Assembly (NCBI GenBank): GCA_031310005.1
Contig: CM062384.1
Location: 868,001 to 932,000, forward strand
Source: Dactylellina haptotyla
Lineage: Eukaryota > Ascomycota > Orbiliomycetes > Orbiliales > Orbiliaceae
Direction of reading: 5' to 3'
DNA: 64,000 nt
Each line of letters opens with the position of its first letter. The stretch's first letter is position 1. Below are positions 12,972-25,500 of the stretch, in pieces. The notes beneath the pieces are model-generated. The model saw only the letters and a list, made by a program, of their open reading frames with translations. It made no database searches and was not told the DNA's origin. Both the position numbers and the translations under genes were made by a program.

Positions 12972-14320
12972 CTAAAAATCATAATCCACATCCATAAGAT
13001 AACTCTCCAGCAACCTCAAAAACTTGGCCACAAAGGCCTCCAAGTGGAAAATCGGCTTATTCCCCAAATGCAACCGGTGCTCGTAAAACGCACTCCACTT
13101 GATCACATCCGCCTTCAACGCATCGTCAATTTTAGGAATCAACTTGAACGTTAAAGTCTTCAATATCACCGTCGCGGGAATACAATGCGTTAACAGATCG
13201 TACAGTTTCGCGCGCACCTGCAGGATCCGCGCCGGTGTGTGTTCGGCCATGATCTCGTCTGCGATCTGGGCGATTAGCGCTTCCCAGTCCGGCGGCGGGA
13301 GGGGCGTCGAGTCCTTGACCGTTTCGCTGTTAAATCAGAAGAAAAAAAAGTTAATTAAAAGTGTTTAATTTGTGTTACTATTGATTATATGGAGATTGGA
13401 TGCATAAAATGGTGGGTAGCAAAAGCGGGAAGGGAGGGAGGGTGCGACATGGCAATCAATTGAGATAGATCAGGGTTCGCCGTGTGGGATCGGTGCTTGC
13501 TTACTTTTGCGCATAAACAGCCTCAAACATCAACAACGCTCTCCGTAGGTTTCTGCCGCTCTCGGTCGCTATCCTTTTGCACAGGCCTTCTTTCACATCC
13601 AAGCGCTCCAGCTTGCCGACCCCCTTTAGCACGTCTACGATCTCGTCCACGGTGGGTGCGGCGACCCGAACGAGTAATGTTCTGCTGCGGATCGGCGCGA
13701 TGATGTTTGCGGTTGAGTTTGCGAGCAGGATGAGGCGCAGATTTGGGGAGTATTTCTCCATGGTGCGTCTGAGGGCCGCCTGGGCGTCTCTGCTGAGGTG
13801 GTCGGCCTCGTTGATGACGACGACCTTGAAGCGCTGTTTGGCGGAGAGGTCGACCTGTTGGGTTTGCGCGACTTCTTTGAGGAGGTCTTGGATTACCACG
13901 CGGTCATAGTTGCCGACGTCCGAAGGGGTGATTTCGAGGTGGTAGACGGAGGCGACGATGTTGAATTCGAGTTTGCGGTTGGAAGTTGTCGTGAAGATGC
14001 GCGAGTCGATTTTGATCTATATATTCTTTGCATTAGTACATGTGACGTAGTAAATTGGTGAATGGTGGTATACCTTCTCGACGCCGTTACCGTATAGCTC
14101 TTTGAGGGTGGCTATTATTCGGGTCTTCTTTCCGGCACCGGATGGGCCATAGACGAGGAGGTGAGGGAAGTCGCCATTTGCCTGTTGCGAGGTTAGCTTG
14201 AGCTTTGTATATATATAGCTTGAAGCTGGAGCTTACCAGAGACTTTAAGCGGCTGGAGAGCTCGCTGTGGTATGTGAGACTGTCAAGAGTCTTGGGCCGG
14301 TGCTTGTCCACGAACAACAT
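12972..14320 (-). CDS. RFC5: Replication factor C subunit 5 (clamp loader, human RFC3 type)
   Basis: Subunit of the RFC clamp loader that opens PCNA and loads it at primer-template junctions; nuclear. The four exons (14320-14237, 14181-14074, 14016-13505, 13326-12972) give 352 residues, the family's usual size. It begins MLFVDKHRPKTLDSLTYH. The P-loop GPSGAGKKT is at about 40-48, followed by the hallmark YHLEITPSDVGNYDR (about 89-103). The Walker B position reads NEAD (133-136), as expected for this non-canonical subunit. AQAALRRTMEKYS follows, and then the arginine-finger loop APIRSRT, where the usual SRC is SRT. The C-terminal collar domain includes LTHCIPATVILKTLTF. The last intron interrupts a Gln-Asn junction. 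The gene is divergent from the ARMH3-like gene with 458 bp between the starts. Very secure. Confidence 0.96.
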
Positions 14321-14424
14321 GGCGGTGGAGGAGGGGTGGTGTAGTGTACTGGAGGAGGAGAGAGGTTGAGGGTGCAGGCTCTTTGCGCGTGGGAAGCTGG
14401 CGGGCTGGCCGGTGTTGCGGGAAG

Positions 14425-14430
14425 ACGCGT
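14425..14430. promoter_or_regulatory. MCB box (ACGCGT) upstream of RFC5
   Basis: Perfect palindromic MluI cell-cycle box 105 bp upstream of the RFC5 start. In yeasts MBF binds ACGCGT to drive G1/S expression of replication genes including clamp-loader subunits. That it works this way here is inference from position and gene function. Confidence 0.6.
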
Positions 14431-14624
14431 TTGGGCTCGTCTATCAGCACCGAGCAACCGCAGGCGTTTACAACAGCAGACCGCCCGCCATTGACGGCAC
14501 CGAAGAGTATATTGATGTCTGTACGAGCTTGCCAGTTCGTGATACTTCCTTATCACCCTGTTTATATCGTCCAATTTACCATCACGACCACTGAAAGTAC
14601 ACTTCAATAAACATCAATATTTAA

Positions 14625-14632
14625 TCACGTGA
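14625..14632. promoter_or_regulatory. TCACGTGA E-box palindrome in divergent promoter
   Basis: Perfect 8-bp palindrome with a CACGTG core, about 150 bp upstream of the ARMH3-like start and 305 bp upstream of RFC5. Fungal bHLH factors of the Cbf1 kind bind this core. Its use here is inferred only from sequence and position. Confidence 0.5.
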
Positions 14633-14778
14633 CGGGCGCTGCTTCGGCGGAACAAGCTGGCGAATAGGAAGCTGGCCACCTTTTCGATTGATTTGAATAT
14701 CAGACAGACAAGCCCGCAAGCTCAGCCCGCCATCTCGACATCTCTCTCCAGCAGACTGATAGACTCTCCCTTCTCGCC

Positions 14779-17505
14779 ATGGCGACCGAACCTCCCGCCA
14801 GTCTGATGGCCTCGCCGCTGGTCCAGCAGGAACGCCCGTCTTTCCAGCCAAAGATCGTATCGCTCTACGAGAGGCTGTTCAAGGTGGGTGCTCTGCTCTC
14901 TTCGGATCCTGTGTGAATACCTTGTTGCTTGTTGTCGCACATCTGCTCACAAAATTTATAATAAATACATTTTACAGGACGACGACGACGATTACGCTCC
15001 CCGATCAGAAGGCTTCTGGACCGAATTCTTTCTCTTACAAGCGCACCCGCCGGGCCTCAAAGCCATCCTCGAGCCGCTCTCCGGTGACGATCTGTTACAC
15101 CTGCAGGTTAGTCTTAGAATTCCTCTACAACCGTACGATCCTCCCGGATTCAAAAACAGAGACATATTCTTTTATATTTGGGTCAGGGCCCATGTTTGAC
15201 TAAAGGCTGAAAGTAACCATATGGCGCATTCTCGAATCGTTCTTCTTCTCAAAATAAATAGCCCCAAACCCGCCAATTGTTCTCCAGAGCCGTAGCCGTC
15301 GTCAAGAAGCGAGAGAGTCCCGCCGACGAGGGCGCGTTGGACGTAGGTACCGAATTCACCCACCGCGAAACCAATTGACGAAGATACCCGTCCGAACTTG
15401 AGATTTTAACAAAAATGGGTGCGAATTTTATAGACGATTTCGATATTCTTAAGCCAAGTTCTCTCGAAACGATATACGAACCTCTCGTCCGATGTTATTG
15501 CGATACTCGCCGGGTTGGATAACATTGATTCTGTGTTCACGGACTTTGTCGCCGTGTTGGACACTAATATTCGAAGCGGGAAGACTGGTCAGTACAATAA
15601 ATCTAAAAGAAATTGGGAATTCTATTTTCATTGGATATGGGCTAATATAAGATTAGCAGATGTGAGATATAAATCGGTGCATGTGGCGCTGGTGACGGCG
15701 TGCGGTGCGTTTAATACCGGACTGCTGTCGTATTTCACGCATAGGGATCTGTTTCCCGCGTTGATGAAGGTATTCAGCACTATGACCGTTCAATTGCTTA
15801 ATATGGAAAATGAAGCTAATTTTGATGGTAGTTTATTAACGATCCGGCTACATCGTCAATGTCATTTGAACCTTTCGTGCTTCTCGGTGTCCTTGCCAAT
15901 TGTAGGTTTGTCGTGCACGGTATAATGGCGAGCGCTGCTAAAATAGTCTATAGACAACAAATTCGAAATTCAAAATTCGTATCAACTTCGGCTTGCGGAC
16001 TTTGTAAACGATGCTTCGATGAAGCAGATTGTCTATACTATTGGAGCTGCAGCTACACGATGTAGAGAGGACTATATCGAGGTTCAAGACGACGCACCGG
16101 AAGGGTGGAGTTTTGGTAGTGTTTTATCGTTGATGGGACTGGGCGGTATTCTGGCTGCGACTGGGCTCTCAAAGTCGCGGCCAACATCGAGTAATGGGCA
16201 AAAGATTGATCCAGATGTCGATATCGTGAAGCAGTCCTTCGCCCAGCTGTAAGATATACCCTCCTACATACATCCTGCATCTTAGAATACTTACTAACGT
16301 ACGGCAGACCTGGGCTGCGCGCTGCAATAGATATACCTCCTACATACATCCTGCATCTTAGAATACTTACTAACGTACGGCAGACCTGGGCTGCGCGCTG
16401 CAATCCTCCTCGGCACCTACGACTTTGTCAACGCCAACAAGCTCTTCGCCTTCACCTTCATATCTTCCCGCCCCACGACCGAGTCCTCAGAAAAGATCGA
16501 GCCCCCGTTCGCCGCATATGTCTCCCTAACATCGTACATCACCCACCATGCTCACCGGACAACGCGGTCAACCCTCTACGCCCGTCTCAACCTCCTCGTC
16601 CTCCGCATCATCATCGAAGACAACACGATATGTAAACGCCTCTCCCACGATGACCTCAAAAGCGAAGTGCGCCTCTGCAGACACCGACAGCCGTACCTCC
16701 CAACCACAAGAGGCGAACGACATCTGATCCTCGCCATATTAGACGTAGCCCTCGACGGAGCGAACCACAATCTACGCAAGAAACTCGACGTAGAACTCTA
16801 CTCCCTACTACTCGGAATCCTCCTCAGAATCATCTCATTCCTCTCGAAGAGCAGGATACGATTACGTACGTTTCCTTTTCCCTCCCCATATCCTCCTTAA
16901 AAATTTCCAATGTCACTAATGAAGTGTTCTATAAAGCCTACCACTGGACCGAACTCTGGCGCTCCCTCCTATCGCTCATCCGCTTCTTCGCCTCCTACGC
17001 CGCGGACCTCAAAGACCTCCCGGGTATTTTCCCACTCCTCGACACGCTAGTAAACACTATCGCCCTCTCCCTGTCCACCGGCGACTCCTTCCTCCCCTCG
17101 GCAACAGAATACGACGACCTCTTCTACAAACTCGTCGAAACAGGCGACGTGCTCGTCAAGTTTCGCGAGTTGTACAATCTCTCCGAACGTAAAGACACGA
17201 ACAGCATCGGCACGCTGGTCAGCGTGAGCGAGCATTATTATAAACTCATAGAGGAGAATAAGAAGTCCGGCAGCGTGAGTAGGAAGTGGACAACGAGCGG
17301 GGTGAGCAGTTCGACGTTTTTGGGGCCGGAACAGGTTGCCGAGGTTATCAAGAACGGGTACGAGACGCTCGCGATAGGTGGGTTGAAGGAAGGGTTGGGC
17401 GATTGGGAGAAGTATCGGGAGGCGAGTGAGAAGCCGTTTTTGAAGAAGGTCGGGAGGGTGGTGGTTGCTGATGCGAGGGAGTTGGTGGAGGAGGCTTTGC
17501 TTTAA
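14779..17505 (+). CDS. ARMH3/DUF1741-type armadillo-like helical protein
   Basis: Member of the conserved eukaryotic family represented by human ARMH3 (C10orf76), which acts at the Golgi with GBF1 and PI4KB; the fungal role is not established. Nine exons (14779-14883, 14978-15106, 15262-15342, 15434-15587, 15660-15769, 15832-15901, 15954-16248, 16384-16865, 16937-17505) total 665 codons with consistent phases. It is all helical, without a signal peptide. Conserved family stretches include SKRYTNLSSDVIAILAGLD, LLSYFTHRDLFPALMK, NKFEIQNSYQLRLADFVND, AILLGTYDFVNANKLF and YHWTELWRSLLSLIRF. The intron before exon 8 contains a tandem duplication that provides two possible acceptors; only the distal one (after 16383) keeps the conserved frame. 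The GAC/GAT run at 14978 encodes DDDDD. The stop lies 181 bp from the left edge of the A+T-rich transposon block. Confidence 0.88.
16252..16404 (+). repeat. Tandem duplication of intron 3' part plus exon start
   Basis: Two adjacent copies, 16252-16328 (77 nt) and 16329-16404 (76 nt), differ by one C. Each carries the branch site TTACTAAC, the acceptor CGGCAG and the first 21 bases of exon 8. The donor GTAAGA at 16249 overlaps the start of copy 1 and occurs once. Using the second acceptor removes copy 1 wholly and restores the family-conserved reading LPGLRAAILLGTYDF. Confidence 0.95.
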
Positions 17506-17686
17506 TATCGTCTTTTTCTGTTGGTATATTTTTGGTATCTATTGGTTTGGTATATTCTGGCGGAGCTGCTTTTTCTGCATTTTCCATTTAAAACTCTTTT
17601 TATTTTGGATTCCTTTTTGGATATATATTAGTAACGTTATTATACCATTCGTGCGCATTTTGATAAGTTGCAATTTTCGATCACAC
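17506..17686. other. Short intergenic spacer before the A+T block
   Basis: Normal base composition right up to the first terminal repeat at 17687. It probably holds the 3' end of the ARMH3-like transcript. Confidence 0.5.
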
Positions 17687-17867
17687 TGAGACGCAGCCAC
17701 CGATGTGGAGATAAATCTATATACGAGCACGAAGACACAGGAAATAACAATTAATATATTAACAATTTTTTAAATATATAATTAATATTATACAATAAAA
17801 ATATATATTTATTAAATATATTAATTCGAAACCATAAAAATAACATAATTTAAAAAATTATATAACA
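17687..17867 (+). repeat. Left terminal repeat of outermost element
   Basis: 181 bp. The first 65 bases have normal base composition (from TGAGACGCAGCC onward) and the rest are A+T-rich. Aligns without gaps to 42944-43124; nearly all differences are C/T or G/A. Confidence 0.75.
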
Positions 17868-19732
17868 AAGGGAATATTTTTAAAATAAACCTTACCCAGG
17901 TGAATAAAAAATAATTATATATAATATATAAAAAAAAACAATATTAATTATTATCAAAAAAAAAAATTAATAATTTGAAAAAAATATTAAATAATAAAAG
18001 AGAATATATTTTAAAATTTTTTTTTTTAATTATATTTTTTCAATAATCTTTGTTTTATAAATAGGAGATATATTTATTAATATATTTAACAAATAGTAAA
18101 TCTAATAATTATAATTCTTAATATATATTTTTCTTTAATTTTAAATTCACTAATTCTTACAAAAAATTAAAATTTTTATCATTACATTCTAAATAAATTT
18201 AATATAAAACTTTTTTTAAAATATCAATTAATAATTCATAAAAATTAACTTATAACAAATATATTTTTTAAATCCTAAAATAATAAAATTTTATATTTTT
18301 AAAATAATATTTTCTAATCTATATACTTTATAAATTTTTAATATATTTTATTATTTTTTTTTTTATATAGCCTAAAAAAAGCTTCGACTTAATTTATAAT
18401 ATTTTAAATTTTTATTTTATTTTATAAATTCATTATTTTATTATAATTAAATTTTTTATTTTAAAGGCCTTATTTTTTTTTTTTAGCCTATAATACCTAA
18501 TTTATTAATTTATTAAATTATAAACATATTAATCTTTTTTTTTTTTAATTATAACTATTTTAATATTAGCTTTTTATTTTTTAACTATAGTAACAATGGG
18601 GTCGCTTTTAAAAGCTTATACAAATTTAGATTTTATATTTTTAATTATTTTAATTTTTAATTTAAATTCTATTATTAATTTTATTAAATTATAATTATAT
18701 ACTTTTATTTTACAAATACTAATATTAATACCAAAAATATAAATATATTTACTCCATTTTTCTTCCTTAATTAAATTATTTTTTAATACTTATAATCATA
18801 TATATATTTTAATCATTTACATATAGCATTCAATTAATTTTATTAATTATAAGTGTATAACTGAAGCAGCAATTCTAATAATATTACATTCCTTATAATA
18901 ATCTATAAGGTTGGTATAATAAAAATATATATTATTGTTTAAATATATAATAATTAAATAGTTGAAATAAGGAAAAATGCATTCTTCAATAAAAACTATA
19001 ATATATTACCAACTAAAATCAATACCATTTAATAACACTCTGGTGATAATAAATCGAATATAGTAATTAATAAAAATAATAATAAATCTAACCCCAATTT
19101 TCAAACAAGAAAATATAATAAATCCTATCAAATCTATTCTATATATATTTATAAGCTTTATTTTCAAAATCAAATATAATTATTATTTACTTTTTATATT
19201 AGATGTTATTTAACAAATTTTGTAGATTTTCACTTATTCTATAATATCTTTAAATTAAAATAATTAATAATATTTATCAACAATTGACCCAAAAATTAGT
19301 TTTATTAAATAATAATTATATTAATTATAATATTTTTTTATTATTAATTCGATTTTATCTTCTTTTATATATTTAATCAATTATCTATTTTTTTTTTGAT
19401 AATATAACTTTTAATTAAATATATAATATTTTAAAGTTTTGTACTTAATAATTAATATTTAATTAAAAGTATATATCTAAATTAAAAATTAAAATCCCTA
19501 TAAAAAATATAATATTTTATTTTTATATTAGTTATTGGTTAGATAATCTTACTAATTTTCCCTTTTTATTTTATTTAATATAAATATATTAGTAATTAAC
19601 TCTAACTTTTTAATATATTTTTATATATTAGTCAAATAAATTAAATAAATTTATAATATATTTTTAATAAAAACAAATATTTAGAATATTATTATTTTAC
19701 TTAGGCTATTTATTATTTAAATTAAAATATTT

Positions 19733-20242
19733 TGTCACAGACCACGAGTCTTGACAGTACAAATACCTATACCTTACCTTATATTATACTATTCTAATTT
19801 CTACTACCACACTTTATATTTATAAATATATATTACTTTTAATATATTTGATTGTGAAGTCCACCTACTTATTCAATATTTTGGATTATAATATAATATA
19901 TTTTATAGATTATTACTTATTATAAATTATAAATTATAAATTACAATTTATTACAATTTACAATTTATTATAAATATATTAAACCATTTATATATATAAA
20001 ATTATTTTTAGGATTAATAAAATATTCTTATCTTTATTAATCAATTTAAATATAATTTAATATATTTAATTATCTTTATTTTATTATTATTACACACTCT
20101 AAATAAACTATCTTTAATACTTTATAACTTTATATATATTTTTTATTAAAAAACTTAAATATTCTAAATAAAAAAAAAAGTTTTATATATCTTAATATTA
20201 TATATTTATAATGTTATATTAAATAATATACAAAATATAATA
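19733..20242 (+). repeat. 5' LTR of outer gypsy-type copy
   Basis: 510 bp. The first 35 bases keep normal composition (TGTCACAGACCACGAGTC...), while the inward end is fully A+T. Aligns along its whole length with 36342-36888 and, inverted, with 22045-22553 and 30088-30596. Confidence 0.88.
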
Positions 20243-22044
20243 TTTTAATTAATTATTTTTTAACTAAAAGAAGTATATATATAATAATATTTTTAATTTA
20301 AAAATTTTATAATTTTAAAAATAAAATTATAAATGAAAAGGTGACTATTTTTATTTATATAATATCTAAACAAATAAATTAAAAATTAAATCTTATAAAA
20401 TCAATTAAATATTTTTATATTTATAAAAATAAAAAAAAATATTATTTTTATTTTTATTATTTTTTAAAACTAACTTATTTAAAAATAAAAACAAAATTTT
20501 AATTATTAATAATAAAATTTATTTTAATATTATTATACAAGTGTAAGAAAAGAATCATATACATTTAATAAAATTATTAATAATTTAGTAAAAATTATTA
20601 TCCCAAATAATAATTTATCCCAAATAATAATAAATATTTATAAAATTTAAAAATAATTATAAAATTTTAAAAAATTTAAAAAATGATTATTATAATCTAA
20701 ACAATTATTAAAATTTACAAAAATATATAAAATATATTTAAAATAATTAAAAGAAAAATTATACTAATTATTTTAAAATTTAATTAAAAATTAAGTAAAA
20801 TTTATTCTCATTTTACACCAAATAAAAATAAATTTTATTATAAATTAGTTTTAATCTTAGAAATTTAGAAAATTTTAATAAAAATTTTAATAATAATAAC
20901 AAAAAATACTTTAATAATTTTAATAATTTTTAATAAATTTTACTAATTTACTCCAACCCTTTATTCATCATAAAAAAATAAAAATATCAAATTTTAATAA
21001 ATTTAATAACTTATTATATAAATTTAATTAATTTATTTAACAAATTGCCATTATCTTTTATTTTAATATTAATAATTTAAAAATAATAAAAATAAAATTT
21101 TTTTTTATATTTTACAAAAATTATTTTTATATTTATAATTTCTATCTTATATAATATGAAAAGAATAGAAAAAATAAAAAATAAAGACTAATAATAATTA
21201 TATTATTTAAACTTTTATTAATTATTTATATTTTATTAAAAACTTAAATAATTTTATAAATATTAAAATAAAATTAAAAATCTTTTATATTATTTAAAAT
21301 TTATAATAAATTAAATTTATTAAAAATATTTCCAAATTATTAATATATATATCTTCATAACCAAATATATAATAAAACAACTAATTTATTATATTAAAAA
21401 AATTAAAATTTATATGGAGATAGGAAATTATTAAAATAATCATATATAATTTAAAAATTTAATATTATATAATTAAAAATTTAATTATAAAATTTGATAA
21501 TAACTACTTCAAAAATATAAAGTAAATATTTTATAAACCCACAATAATTATAATTAAATTTTTTAATTTTTAAGAAAATTGCCTAAATTAATAGAATAAT
21601 TAATTTAAATCTTATAATAACAATTAAAAATTGATTATTTTATAATTTTAGAAATTATTTTGTAATAAATTAAAATTAATTATTTTAAAATTAAAATAAT
21701 TTTCTATATGTTTTTTAAAATAATTATTAAAGGTTAAATAATTAATAATAATAAAATAAAAATAATTGGATTTTAAAAAATATTTTTAAATTATTTTTTA
21801 TAAAATTAAAAAAAATTTAAAATTGAAATTTATGATTAAAAAATCATCTCCTAAAATCTAATAAATTAATATATTATTAATATAATAAAAAAGGATATAT
21901 TAAGTAAAATTATCCAATTAATTAATATTTAAAAAATATTAAAATAATTAATTAAAAAATATTATAAAAATAATATAATTATAAGGAAAATTAAAAAAAT
22001 TATAATAAATATATAAAAAAATATAAAAATAATTATTAACAATT

Positions 22045-22553
22045 TGTTACACTTCGTACGCTACCCAATGTAACGGTACGAATATACAATACTATGATAT
22101 GTAAAACTCTCTCTTTACCTAGGATATCTGGGTTTCTTAGTAAAAAGTATGTATATAATTACAAGGTATTGAAGATAACTTGCCTAAAATATATAATAAT
22201 AATAAAGTAAAAATAATTAAATATATTAAATTATATTTAAATTAATTAATAAAAATAGAAACACTTTATCAGTTCTAAGGATAATCTTATATATAAAAAT
22301 AGTTTAATATATTTATAATAGATTGTGGATTATAGTGGATTATAGTTTACAATCTATAATTTATAGTGAGTGGTAATTTATAAGATATATTGTATTATAA
22401 TTTGGAATATTGAATAAGTAGGTGGACTTTATAGTTAAATATATTAAAAATAATATATATTTATAAATATAAAATATAATAATAAAAATTAAAATAATAT
22501 AATATAAAATTAAATATAAATATTTATATTATTAAAATTTATAATTTATAATA
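22045..22553 (-). repeat. 3' LTR of inner gypsy-type copy
   Basis: 509 bp. Its outer edge (plus-strand TGTTACACTTCGTACGCTAC) keeps normal composition; the inward end is A+T-saturated. Preceded by the target duplication CAATT. Confidence 0.9.
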
Positions 22554-25500
22554 TTATCTTTTTTTTCTAAAATAAGCTTCTATATAGATAACTTTATTAT
22601 AAAATTTAAAATTTTATATAAATAATAATAACTAAATATAAAATAATAATATATTATTATTATTCTTATATAAGAATTTAATTTTATATATTATTAATTT
22701 TTATATTAAAATTAGATCTATATAAAATAATAATTTATATAATAATATAAAATTTATTTTAAAATAAATACTTATATAATTATATATATATAAAAATATA
22801 ATAATTAAATTAAAGTAATAAAATAAAATTTAAATTATAAAATATTTTGTAAATATAAGTAATTAATATATTTTTAAAAATAATAATATTAGTAAATTAT
22901 TATATAAAATTATTAATTAAATAATGTTAAGATTAAGCTTACTATATTGAAATATAAAAAAAGTTTTAAATAATTTATAAATTTTGTAAAAATATAATTT
23001 TTCTTATATTATAGAATTTTTAATAAAAATGTTTTAATTATATTTATTATAATTATAATTATATTTAAAAATAATTAATAAATTTTTGTAATTTTTATAT
23101 TATTAATAAAACTAACTATTTTATAATAAATTATATTCTTTAATAATTAAATTAAAAATAAGTAGAATTATATAAAATAAAGAATATTTAAATTTATTAT
23201 TTATTAAAATAGCTTAAGCTTAAACAAAATAATATATTTATAAAAAATAAATTTAATAAATAAAAAGTAAGATTAGCTTTTAAAAAGAATCTATTATTAA
23301 AAAATAGGAAGATTTTGAATAACTTTAAAAATTAAATTTAAAATTATTATTAAATAATATTAATTTTTAACAACTTCTAAATAATAATATTATTTTTTTT
23401 AAATAGAAGGTTAAATAGATATAATGTATAAACCAAATTTTTTAAATATAATTGATTAAAAGAATTTCAAATTATTTTTCTTTATTCAATTATATTTAAA
23501 TATATTGGGTATTATATAATTTTTCTAGACCTTTTTTTAAAACACTTATTCAATAATTTTAATATTTTTTTCTAAAAGTATTTTTAAATTAGTTAAAATG
23601 AAATATTATTTTTTAATTTTTATAAATTATTTTGTAGTTTATAAGATAGTAACCATTTAATTAAATATTCATTATTTTTATTAAATTTGTTGAGTATTCT
23701 TATAATTTTATATTTTATATAGTCTTTATATTCTAATTCCTCATTTTTTGGGTCTTTTCTTAGGCCTGGAAGAACTAATTCTAAGAATAAAATATAAAAA
23801 AATTAATAGATTTAAATAGGTTTTAGAATTTTAAATTTAAAAATATTATTATTAAATTTTTTAATAATAATAAAAAATCTATATTTTTAATAATTTAATT
23901 TTTTATTTTATCATTTTTTCCATTTAATATATTTAATAAGTAAGTATACTTTATTTTTTTTTTTTAAAAAAGGTACTTCTATATATTATTAATTATAATA
24001 ATATAATATATATTTTATTATAAATTAAAAATTTTTTTATAAATTGTTATAAAGATTTTTTATATTATTAATATATTTCTCTACTTCCAAGATGATTTCT
24101 TTAAATATTATAAAAAATAGTATTGTGGTAAGGTTCCATCCTCTAAGTATTTTATAAAATATATACTTAATAAATAAATATTTAAACATATTATAAATAA
24201 ATTCAAAATATAATAGTAATTTAATTTAATTATTTTATATTATGTTAAGGAAACTTTTTAATTATATTTTAATAATTTAAATAATTTGTTTTATAGCTCC
24301 ATTTATTTAAATATATTTTTTACTAACAATATTAATTTTAATATTAATTTAATTCTTAACTAAATTTTAAAATTTACTAGCAAATAATATATTTTTATTA
24401 TAAATATATTTAAATTATAATCTATATTAATTAAAGATTTATTTATTATAAATTTATTTAAGTTTGGTTATAAATTATTTAGAATTCTATAATTCTAAAA
24501 TTATTATTTTATTAAATTTATAAATAATGATTAAAATTTTATTATAAATAGTGTTTATAAAAGGGTTTCTTAAAAAGGCATTTCTTATATAAAATTATAT
24601 AAAATAATTTAAAATAGTTTTAAAAATATATTATAAAATTATAATTTTTTATAAGATAAATATTAGCTAAATTTATTTTAATAATATATATTATAAATTT
24701 TTATATATTATTCAATATGTTATTATATTTAAAACCAAAATAAAATTTAATTAAAAGTTTTTAAATACATTCGATTTTTAAATATTCATAAGCTAATATA
24801 TTATAATATTATTTAATAAATTATTATTAAAATTTTTAATAAAAATATAAAAATTTTTAAAAAAATAAATTTTTTTCTATTATAAAATAATCTAAAGTAT
24901 TAAAATCTTTTAATAATATTTTTTTATAATAAAATATTTATTATAATTTTATTTAAAATTTTTTATAAATTAATTTTTAAAATATAAAAATAAAATTAAA
25001 AGTTTTATTAATTAAAATAATTATATATTACTTTTTTTAAAAATTACTTTTTATTAAATTAGATTTTAATTATTAAATTAAATTATTAAATAATATTAGA
25101 ATTTTTTTTTTTTTTTTATAATATATAATTTTATATTATATTAATTAATAAGTTTTTATTAGTGGATTTGTTATTAATTAAAATTTTAAAAATAAAAATA
25201 AATAAAATTTTTATAATTTAAATATACCATAAAAAGTTTTTTATTTAAAAATATATTTTCTATATTTTATAAATTTAAATAATAGCTATTATTTTTTATT
25301 ATAAATAGGTATTATAATTTAATTATATTAAATTTAAAAAAGATAAATAATAAAATATTATTTTTAATTAATTATAATTAATATAGGTAGGTTTTTAATA
25401 TAATATTAAAAATATTTATTTTAATTTTAATAAGTAAATTAGAATTATATAATTTAAGGATAAAGGTTAAAAATAATTTTTAAATATATTAAAAGTATAT

